Position numbers and translations under genes: made by a program. The notes under the pieces were generated by a model. It had not been told where the DNA came from. It made no database searches and was given only the letters and a program-made list of their open reading frames with translations. A stretch of DNA of 5,872 nucleotides, from NCBI RefSeq assembly GCF_937976295.1, contig NZ_CALJRY010000348.1, forward strand, positions 1-5,872, given 5' to 3'. This DNA is from an uncultured Rothia sp. GTDB taxonomy: Bacteria > Actinomycetota > Actinomycetes > Actinomycetales > Micrococcaceae. Below are positions 1 through 5,850 of the stretch, in pieces (within the stretch, counting starts at the first letter, position 1; each line of letters opens with the position of its first letter).

Positions 1-2179
1 CTGACAAGGCATTTTGCACGGGAATGCTCATCGTGGAGGTATCCGGCGCGTAGTTCTTCGAGGAAGGGTTCTTCGTATCGTCTGTCTGAGCGGCGGATGC
101 GCTAGCGGTTCCCTTCTGCGGCGCGGCTGCATTCGACGCAGACCCGTGTGTCCCGGATTCGCGTACCGAAGAATCAGCTCGGTTCGAGCCCTGCTGAGTC
201 TTCTGCGCGGAGGCGCGTGCAGCTTTCTGCGCCGCATCCAGATCTATGCCTGACGGAGCCTTTTCCGCTGCTGCGGGGGCAACCACGGCAGGCTTGAGTT
301 CGTCGGCGATAGTCCTCGCCTGTGCAGACTGCGCGGGTTTATCGGCGATCTGCGCTTCTTGCCCGGTCGCGCGGGCGGCAGTATTCGCGGTCGTCGGACG
401 CTCAGCCTGGGCTGACTCGTTAGTGTGTACCGGCTTTTGAGGCTGAGCCGATTCATGAGCCTGTGCCGGTTTGGCAGTTTGCGCCGGTTTCTGGGACTGG
501 GCTGACTCATGAGTCGGCACAGATTCCTTGGCTGGCGCAGGCTTACCGATTGGTGCAGGCTTATTAGCCGGTGCCGAACCGTGAGCCGGTGCCGAACGCT
601 CGGGCTGCGCGGGGGCAGAAGCCTTGGCCGACGTATCATTCTGCTCGCTCTTACGAGCGCCTTCCACAGGCTTCGCGGCGGGTGCCTGTGCAGCCGGTTT
701 CTCCGCGATATTCCGCTCGGATGCACGATGTTCCTCAGCTGCTTGCGGGTTGGCGGGGGCAGCCGAAGACGCCGATTTTACCGAAGCATTATCCTGTGCG
801 GGCTTGGCGTTCACCACCGCAGAGGCAGCAGGTTGTACAGGTTGTGATTGTACCGGCGCCTGCGACCCTTGCGGTGCAGAAGCAGAAGTATCAGCAGCAG
901 GTGAAGCAGCAGCATTTTTCACGGACATACCGGGCTGTGTGGCCGCGTGCGCAGCACCCGAAGCCGGTGCTGCGGTGGCAGGCGCATCCGAGGAAGAAGC
1001 GGGCGCTTCCACACCCATTGACGCGCCCTCAGCCGAGGAGGCGGCAGCCGCATCCTGCCCCTGGTTCAGAGCGGCTTTCCTCTTTTGCCGGTAGGTGTAC
1101 ATGCACACGAGCCCGGCGAAGGCAAGCTGCAGAATAAGGGCCTGCACAAAGTCAAGCGGCTGTTCCTCACGAACCGCACCAAAGGGATCCTCCAAACCCA
1201 GCAGCCCAAAGATAAAAATCGAAACATTATTCGCAATATGCAGGCCGATACCGGCTTCAAGACCGCCGGTGTACCAGCACAAGAACCCGGCGATCAGAGC
1301 CATCGTCAGCACAGAAAGCAGACCCCACAGTCCGTAACCATGCAGCACCATAAAGATAGGCGCTGGAATAATAATTGCCCAAACGGGGTTCTTCAGCCAC
1401 CGGCCCACGGTCTGCATGAGATAGCCGCGGAAGAGCAGTTCCTCGGCGTAGCACTGGAACGGAACTATCAACAGAATAAGCACAATGTACAGCCAGAACA
1501 TGCCGGAATTCAGCGGATGCACGCTGTTCTGCGTGGTCAAAGAACCATCCAGAGCCGCGAACCCTACAAAGTAAAGACCGAAAATGAGGAACCCAAAGCC
1601 TAGGAAAACACTCAAATAGGACCACCGCATGCGGCCCGCAATGGAGTGAATTAGACCTAAGGGTTTGAAGTTGGTAATCAGGCGCGCAATAAAAATCGCC
1701 GGAATCACCGGAATGACGGTGCTAAGGAACGCAATAAAAACAAGCGGGGTTTTAAAAACGTTCGCGTAAACACGCTGCAGATCGGTCAGGTGATCGTAGG
1801 GGACGCGCAGCATCACGGCGGATGCCAGCAGCGCAAAGCTCACCATCAGCAGGAGCACAAAATAGATGCCGGCAATCAGCAAACCCTCAAGAACCGGGGT
1901 GAACCAACGCGCACGCGGGTTCACATGCGATAACCGGTGATAGGGCAGCTCGCTGGCGCGTTCCAGAAGCTCCTTACGGGTAAGGCGGTTACTCCTGTAA
2001 TACTCAGCGGAGGCAAAGGTAGACTCAGCGCCGTACCCGTAACTTTCTGCCTGATGCGGGCTCAGCATCGTGGGCATATTTTGGGTATTAGTGACTGCGC
2101 CAGGTGGTTGGTTTGTTGGAATGAACTCAGAACCGTGATGTCCGGGTTCCTGCTGGTGATTAGTGCTCATAGTATCCAT
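1..2179 (-). CDS. CPBP family intramembrane metalloprotease with long low-complexity C-terminal tail (3' end cut by window)
   Basis: Reading the minus strand from ATG at 2179 gives 726 codons with no stop before the window edge, so the C-terminus is missing. Residues 1-95 are a hydrophilic cytoplasmic leader. About eight hydrophobic segments follow, near 97-124, 144-168, 187-209, 227-245, 265-280, 284-304, 318-329 and 344-363. The CPBP (CAAX protease/Abi) signature is complete: EELLFRGYL with E246, E247 and R251; IFMVLHG with H280; LHIANN with H314 and N318. These are the glutamate, histidine and asparagine positions that build the family's intramembrane metal site, so the enzyme looks active. 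The family includes prenyl-protein (CAAX) endopeptidases and bacterial proteins tied to bacteriocin immunity or peptide processing; the substrate here is unknown. RQKRK (364-368) after the last helix places the C-terminus inside the cell. Residues 371-726 are Ala/Pro/Ser/Gln/Lys-rich and probably disordered, roughly doubling the usual protein length. ATG 2179 was chosen because GGAGG lies 12 nt upstream; ATG at 2170 would be 21 nt away. Confidence 0.93.
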   Translation of the reverse strand, partial: MDTMSTNHQQEPGHHGSEFIPTNQPPGAVTNTQNMPTMLSPHQAESYGYGAESTFASAEYYRSNRLTRKELLERASELPYHRLSHVNPRARWFTPVLEGLLIAGIYFVLLLMVSFALLASAVMLRVPYDHLTDLQRVYANVFKTPLVFIAFLSTVIPVIPAIFIARLITNFKPLGLIHSIAGRMRWSYLSVFLGFGFLIFGLYFVGFAALDGSLTTQNSVHPLNSGMFWLYIVLILLIVPFQCYAEELLFRGYLMQTVGRWLKNPVWAIIIPAPIFMVLHGYGLWGLLSVLTMALIAGFLCWYTGGLEAGIGLHIANNVSIFIFGLLGLEDPFGAVREEQPLDFVQALILQLAFAGLVCMYTYRQKRKAALNQGQDAAAASSAEGASMGVEAPASSSDAPATAAPASGAAHAATQPGMSVKNAAASPAADTSASAPQGSQAPVQSQPVQPAASAVVNAKPAQDNASVKSASSAAPANPQAAEEHRASERNIAEKPAAQAPAAKPVEGARKSEQNDTSAKASAPAQPERSAPAHGSAPANKPAPIGKPAPAKESVPTHESAQSQKPAQTAKPAQAHESAQPQKPVHTNESAQAERPTTANTAARATGQEAQIADKPAQSAQARTIADELKPAVVAPAAAEKAPSGIDLDAAQKAARASAQKTQQGSNRADSSVRESGTHGSASNAAAPQKGTASASAAQTDDTKNPSSKNYAPDTSTMSIPVQNALS
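389..529 (-). repeat. degenerate ESAQ/KPAQ repeats in the protease tail
   Basis: Residues 551-597 of the protease tail contain three related units, HESAQSQKPAQ (557-567), HESAQPQKPVH (575-585) and NESAQAERPTT (587-597), with KESVP (551-555) and KPAQ spacers around them. The bases have diverged, so this is an old or selected protein-level repeat rather than a recent DNA duplication. It supports the view that the tail is a low-complexity linker rather than a folded domain. Confidence 0.6.
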
Positions 2180-2185
2180 AATAGA

Positions 2186-2199
2186 GGGGACCCTCCCCC
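2186..2199 (-). promoter_or_regulatory. ribosome binding site of the protease gene, within a potential hairpin
   Basis: On the minus strand the leader reads GGGGGAGGGTCCCC, ending 6 nt before ATG 2179. The GGAGG core (2196-2192) is 12 nt upstream of the start and decides between ATG 2179 and ATG 2170. GGGGA (2198-2194) can pair with TCCCC (2190-2186) across a GGG loop, so part of the binding site could be hidden in a short, GC-rich 5-bp stem. Confidence 0.55.
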
Positions 2200-2280
2200 G
2201 AATGTCACACCGGGGCCATCTGTGCGGGTTGCCTTACGGTGTAATAATTTACCTGCCTATGAACTTTTCGGGCTTATATT

Positions 2281-2300
2281 TTATGGGAAATATGCCATAA
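2281..2300. promoter_or_regulatory. operator-like dyad
   Basis: TTATGG (2281-2286) and CCATAA (2295-2300) form an exact 6-bp inverted repeat around an 8-bp AT-rich centre (GAAATATG), with one further symmetric pair inside. It sits in the middle of the divergent spacer and overlaps the candidate -35 of the leftward gene. The size and symmetry suit a dimeric regulator, which could control both genes. I do not recognise it as the site of a named regulator. Confidence 0.35.
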
Positions 2301-2373
2301 TTTGAGGGTTACCGTAGTTTAAAATTTGAGGCTACTCGTGCCTACGCTTCCGGGTGTTTTTGGCGCCAGTAGT

Positions 2374-2382
2374 GAAGGAAGG
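2374..2382 (+). promoter_or_regulatory. ribosome binding site of the Gln-rich membrane protein gene
   Basis: GAAGGAAGG ends 5 nt before the ATG at 2388. It is a good purine-rich Shine-Dalgarno match at normal spacing and supports this start. The conserved-looking FNPPPNWP motif begins at residue 5, which also argues that translation starts here. Confidence 0.8.
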
Positions 2383-2387
2383 TTCAG

Positions 2388-5300
2388 ATGGCTCTCGTCT
2401 TCAATCCGCCCCCAAATTGGCCCAAACCGCCTGCCGGGTGGTCTCCTACCCCGACGTGGCGGCCCGATCCCGCATGGGGTCCTGTTCCCGAAGGTTGGCA
2501 GCTGTGGATTGAGGAGCCCGAGCCTGAGAATGAGCAGGCGCCCTCGACGGCGGAGTCTTCATCTGCCGCATCGGGCTCTTCTGAGGGTTCTTCCAGCGCG
2601 AAGCCCTCGCCATCGTCAAGCTCTGAGCAGAGCGGTGAGTCTGCGCAGGCTTCCGCCCCGAAGCAGCGTACCGCGCCGACCATTTCCGAACAGTTTGCCG
2701 AGCAGAAAACTTCCCATCAGCAGACCCCTGAGCAGAAGACTCAGGCGGAGTCTGCCCATGTTCAGGATGCGGCGTCAGCCGGTTCCGAGTCGCGCGAGGT
2801 CGCGGGTGAGCGTGCGGGCGCATCCGGTCCCGGTGCAGCGGCAGGCTCTTCAGCCGATTCGCAGGTGCGTTCCGAGCAGAGCACTTCTGAGACTCCCGTG
2901 AACCGTCAGAGCGGCGCCACCGAGGCTCCAAAGCCTCAGGTTTCGGAGCCTACCCGCGAGCCCGCTCGTGATGCCCACAATGCCCCATCCGCGCCAGAGA
3001 CGAGCGCACAGCAGCCGGGAGTCGCGCAGGGTTCGGGTGTTTCTTACGATGCGCGAGAGCCCCTCAGCGACGCACAGGATTCTCAGAGGTCCGCAAGTTC
3101 TGCCACTGCAGCAGGTGCCGAACGGCCCGAGGCTGCACGACAGGAGCCTGTATCTTCAGAATCCGCACAGCAGCAGGTTCCTTCACGCGAGTCACGCCCC
3201 GAGCAATCTCCGGATCAGTCTCAGGGTGAGCCTACGGATGCGCGCCCCCAGTCCGATGCGCGCGATTCGGCTGATTCGCGTGGTACCGAGGCTCAGGCAT
3301 CTTCCCGACCGGCTACTCCCCCGCGCGGCACTTCCCAGGTTCCTCCCACGCAGCAGCGTTTTGAGGGGCAGCCTCAGGCTCCCGTGAATCAGCAGCAGTC
3401 GGGCTTTGCCGCGCAGAGTTCTCAGGAGCAGAACGCTCAGAACCGGGGTCAGCAGTCTCAGCCGCAGCAGCCCGCACAGTCTCAACACGTTACTCAGACT
3501 CAACAGCCCGGGCAATCTCAGCAGCCGCAGTCTTTTGAGGCCCAGCGCCAGCAAGAATTTGCCCAGCGTCAGCAACAGGAGTCTACACAGCGCCAGCAGA
3601 GCTTCAATCAACAGCAGGGCTCTGGCTCTGATCAGCCTCAGCAGGATTTTGCGCAGCGTCAATCGAGTTCAAACGTTTCGCAGTCTCAGACGCCGGGAAG
3701 CGGCTCTCAGCAGCAGGGATTTGCATCGCAGAATTCCCAGCAGAATTTTGGTGCTCAGTCTCAGCAGGCTGCGCAGTCACAGCAGGGCTTTGGCGGTCAG
3801 GCTCAGCAGAATCGGGCGCCTCAAGCGCAGGGTTCGCAGAACCAGCAGCAGCCTCGCGGGTTTGATGCGCAGGCTCCTCAGCCTTGGCAGAATCAGCCCG
3901 GTCAGCAGCAGTTCAGCCAGTCCCGTGAGCAGAATCAGTCTCAGCCGCAGCAGCCCGCACAGTCTCAGCAGGGTCAGCAGCCGCAGTCTTTTGAGGCCCA
4001 GCGTCAGCAAGAATTTGCCCAGCGTCAGCAGCAGGATTCTACACAGCGCCAGCAGAACTTCAACCAGCAACAGCAGGGCTCTGAGCAGCGTCAAGGTTTT
4101 GCGCAGCAGAACCAGGGATCCGAGCAGCAGGGCCTAAGCGCCCAGTCCCAGCAGGGATTTGCCGGGCAGAACGCTCAGGAGCGAAGCGCTCAAGCGCAGG
4201 ATCCGCGAACCCAGAGTACCCAAAGCCAGGGCGCTCAGAACCGAGATACCCAGGGTCAGAGTGCCCCGAATCAGGGTTCGCAGGCGCAGCAGTCCCAGAG
4301 TCGAGAGCAGCAGAGCCAGCAGGGATTCGCTCAGCCGCAGTCTCAGCAGCAGCAATCCGGCCAGGTGCGGCCCGGACAATTCCAGTCAGGATATTCTCAG
4401 TCCGGTCAGCCTCAGCAGGGACAGGGTCAGTCCGGTCAGTCGTACCAGGGACAACAGCCTCAGCAGGGGCAGGATCGGTCACGCTCGGGCTTTGGTGCGG
4501 GTGCCGCCGTCGGCGCTGCCGCAGGTTCCGCAGCGGGCGCGGGTGCAGCGGCCTCCTCCGGGGCGGGCGCATCCGGCGCTTCGGCTCAGCAGCAGGGTTC
4601 TCAGAGCCAAAATACGCAGAGTCAGAATGCCCAACAAGATCAGAGCTCTCAGTCGGGACAGAATCAGCAGCACTCGGTGCAGAACGCTTCGAACCAGCAG
4701 GGTAACCAGTTCCAGGGGCAGGGTCAGCCCAACCAATTCCAGGGCTCGCAGTCGCAGCAGAACCAGCCTCAGCAGGGTCAGTACCAGGCCGGTCAATCGC
4801 AGCAGTTCCAGCAGCAGAACGGTGCTCAGAATAATAACGTTCAGAACAGCGGTTTTGCTCAGGGTTCGTACAATCAGAACCAGTCGAACCAGAATCAGCA
4901 ATACTCCGAGTCAAACACCTCGGATGCGCTCAACGGGTTCACTGCGGCGGCAGCATCCGGGTTCAGCGATTCACCGTATGCAAACGGTCAGACTCCCTTC
5001 AACCAGCCCGAGAAGCCGAAGCGCCCGTTCTTTGCGACTCCCGCCGGGTGGAGCGTCATCGCCGGTGCTGTGGCGCTGTTGATTATTATCATTCTGGTAC
5101 TGATTTTCACCCTGCCGCGCGGATCTTCCAATGCAGCAGCATCGGAAAGCCCCGCCGAGTCATCATCGGCAGCCTCGGCATCGTCAGAGAGCTCGGCAAG
5201 CTCATCGCCCGCCGAGCTGAAGAATGTTGAAGCGAAACTGCCCAGCGGCGATTTCAAGGAGTACAAGGGCAAAGATAAGCAGACCATCGATATCGAGAAG

Positions 5301-5819
5301 CCCAAGGGCAACGATTCGAAGGCTATCGTCTACTATGAGTTCACCCCCTCCAAAGAATCCAACTCGCGCCATTCCCTGGAGGGGCGCACGGGGGACGATA
5401 AAACTTCCAGCTTCGCTCTGTACACCTCCGCGCTGACCAAAGATAAAATCTCGGGCACCCTGTGGATGGACTTGAAGACTTCCAGCCCCACCCGCAAGGT
5501 GAATGTCGATAGTGAGGGCGAGTGGCTTATTCGCGTCTACGATGCTTCCTCCGCACCGAAGATTTCTAAGGGCGAGAAGATCAGCGCCGCGTTCAACTCC
5601 TACGCCGTGATCTACTCGGGCGGCTCGGGCACTTTGGAGGCTGGCTACGAGCGCAGGCCGGTAATGAACCTGCGCGTGATGGATGCGGCCCGCTCGAACG
5701 ATGTCATCTTGGAATCCAGCACCTCAGAGTTCCAGGGCACCGCGAAGTTTGACGCTTCCGAAGATGTTTACTTGGCGATTAACTCCTTCCAGGGCACCTG
5801 GAACGTCGGTATTCGCTAA
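2388..5819 (+). CDS. Gln-rich, prion-like single-pass membrane protein with extracellular C-terminal domain (function unknown)
   Basis: The protein has 1143 residues and I do not recognise a named family. Residues 5-41 form a Trp/Pro motif with W11, W18, W24, W30, W37 and W40. Residues 42-319 are Ser/Ala/Glu/Pro-rich. Residues 320-839 are Gln-rich with Ser, Gly, Asn, Arg and regularly placed Phe, interrupted by a Gly/Ala patch at 703-733. KPKR (876-879) precedes one hydrophobic helix at about 888-909 (WSVIAGAVALLIIIILVLIF). A Ser/Ala linker follows (about 913-943), then a folded-looking domain (944-1143) with alternating hydrophobic strands and W-containing motifs. There is no N-terminal signal peptide and basic residues lie just before the helix, so the N-terminal 880 or so residues should be cytoplasmic and the C-terminal domain outside (type II topology). 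The protein has no cysteine. The ATG is supported by AGGAAGG 5 nt upstream. It is transcribed away from the CPBP protease gene. A scaffold, sensor or cell-envelope anchor role is possible but not shown. Confidence 0.93.
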   Translation: MALVFNPPPNWPKPPAGWSPTPTWRPDPAWGPVPEGWQLWIEEPEPENEQAPSTAESSSAASGSSEGSSSAKPSPSSSSEQSGESAQASAPKQRTAPTISEQFAEQKTSHQQTPEQKTQAESAHVQDAASAGSESREVAGERAGASGPGAAAGSSADSQVRSEQSTSETPVNRQSGATEAPKPQVSEPTREPARDAHNAPSAPETSAQQPGVAQGSGVSYDAREPLSDAQDSQRSASSATAAGAERPEAARQEPVSSESAQQQVPSRESRPEQSPDQSQGEPTDARPQSDARDSADSRGTEAQASSRPATPPRGTSQVPPTQQRFEGQPQAPVNQQQSGFAAQSSQEQNAQNRGQQSQPQQPAQSQHVTQTQQPGQSQQPQSFEAQRQQEFAQRQQQESTQRQQSFNQQQGSGSDQPQQDFAQRQSSSNVSQSQTPGSGSQQQGFASQNSQQNFGAQSQQAAQSQQGFGGQAQQNRAPQAQGSQNQQQPRGFDAQAPQPWQNQPGQQQFSQSREQNQSQPQQPAQSQQGQQPQSFEAQRQQEFAQRQQQDSTQRQQNFNQQQQGSEQRQGFAQQNQGSEQQGLSAQSQQGFAGQNAQERSAQAQDPRTQSTQSQGAQNRDTQGQSAPNQGSQAQQSQSREQQSQQGFAQPQSQQQQSGQVRPGQFQSGYSQSGQPQQGQGQSGQSYQGQQPQQGQDRSRSGFGAGAAVGAAAGSAAGAGAAASSGAGASGASAQQQGSQSQNTQSQNAQQDQSSQSGQNQQHSVQNASNQQGNQFQGQGQPNQFQGSQSQQNQPQQGQYQAGQSQQFQQQNGAQNNNVQNSGFAQGSYNQNQSNQNQQYSESNTSDALNGFTAAAASGFSDSPYANGQTPFNQPEKPKRPFFATPAGWSVIAGAVALLIIIILVLIFTLPRGSSNAAASESPAESSSAASASSESSASSSPAELKNVEAKLPSGDFKEYKGKDKQTIDIEKPKGNDSKAIVYYEFTPSKESNSRHSLEGRTGDDKTSSFALYTSALTKDKISGTLWMDLKTSSPTRKVNVDSEGEWLIRVYDASSAPKISKGEKISAAFNSYAVIYSGGSGTLEAGYERRPVMNLRVMDAARSNDVILESSTSEFQGTAKFDASEDVYLAINSFQGTWNVGIR
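3453..3620 (+). repeat. duplicated segment within the Gln-rich region, copy 1
   Basis: This copy encodes residues 356-411, starting QSQPQQPAQSQ and continuing through SFEAQRQQEFAQRQQQ to FNQQQG. It matches 3936-4079 closely at both DNA and protein level, apart from nine extra residues in the middle here (HVTQTQQPGQSQ against QGQ). The two starts are 483 bp apart, in frame. The similarity goes well beyond shared Gln content, which points to an internal duplication. Confidence 0.8.
3936..4079 (+). repeat. duplicated segment within the Gln-rich region, copy 2
   Basis: This copy encodes residues 517-564. Relative to copy 1 at 3453-3620 it lacks nine codons near the middle and gains one Gln codon near the end, so both length changes are in frame. 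Conservative substitutions such as QQQES to QQQDS and RQQSF to RQQNF separate the copies. Confidence 0.8.
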
Positions 5820-5832
5820 GTAGCCGATAACT

Positions 5833-5850
5833 TCTTGGTCTAAACCGAGA
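5833..5850 (+). terminator. weak hairpin after the Gln-rich gene, possible terminator
   Basis: TCTTGGT (5833-5839) can pair with ACCGAGA (5844-5850), with one G-U pair and a four-base loop, starting 13 bp after the stop codon. No T-run follows it (the next bases are TAGAGAAGACC), so it is not a classic intrinsic terminator. The remaining bases to 5872 show nothing else. Confidence 0.25.

Larger units (their letters stand above)
2180..2387. promoter_or_regulatory. divergent intergenic region with promoters for both genes
   Basis: This 208-bp gap lies between two divergent starts and must carry both promoters. Its middle (about 2241-2330) is clearly AT-richer than the flanking genes. Weak candidates are visible. 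For the leftward protease gene, TTATGG (2300-2295) and TATAAG (2278-2273) are separated by 16 bp. For the rightward gene there is a -10-like TAAAAT at 2320-2325 with no good -35 at standard spacing. Neither matches consensus well, so the exact promoter positions are uncertain. No convincing ORF lies within the gap. Confidence 0.5.
3345..4904 (+). other. Gln-rich prion-like low-complexity region (residues about 320-839)
   Basis: Over about 520 codons glutamine is by far the commonest residue, mostly encoded by CAG. The remainder is largely Ser, Gly, Ala, Asn and Pro, with scattered Arg, Phe and Tyr, and almost no Ile, Leu or Val. No lysine, methionine or cysteine occurs in it. Q-x-[GED]-F-[AGD]-x-Q micro-motifs recur from F340 to F823. 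This is the composition used to define prion-like domains in eukaryotes; no function is established here. The CAG-rich DNA creates long but meaningless open frames of Ser/Arg and Leu in the other frames. Confidence 0.85.

Noticed and set aside
571..1137. Plus-strand open frames opposite the protease tail (also 624-1094)
   Set aside because: They are antisense to the Ala/Pro-rich tail, which is GC-rich and stop-poor in several frames; the minus frame is continuous with the catalytic core.
1257..1625. Minus-strand open frame of 122 codons across the protease core
   Set aside because: It is a different frame from the one carrying EELLFRGYL, FMVLHG and LHIANN, and shows no family features.
1937..2305. 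Plus-strand open frame overlapping the protease start and the intergenic region
   Set aside because: It is antisense to the protease N-terminus, runs through the ribosome binding site of that gene, and has no recognisable domain.
3192..3662. Minus-strand Leu-rich open frame that looks superficially like a membrane protein
   Set aside because: Leu runs arise because CAG reads as CTG on the opposite strand; the frame lies fully inside the plus-strand gene.
3406..4137. Plus-strand Ser/Arg/Leu-rich open frame
   Set aside because: Out-of-frame shadow of the same Gln-rich coding sequence.
3345..4904. Repetitive DNA considered as a CRISPR array or satellite
   Set aside because: The repeats are codon-phased CAG-rich coding sequence without uniform repeat and spacer units, and the reading frame stays open throughout.
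4060..4914. Long minus-strand open frame (284 codons) opposite the Gln-rich region
   Set aside because: It is the antisense of CAG-rich coding DNA, its composition is a by-product of that, and it has no supported start or domain.
4159..5082. Plus-strand open frame of 307 codons rich in Ser and Arg
   Set aside because: This is CAG-repeat DNA read in a shifted frame within the 1143-residue gene, with no independent ribosome binding site or domain.
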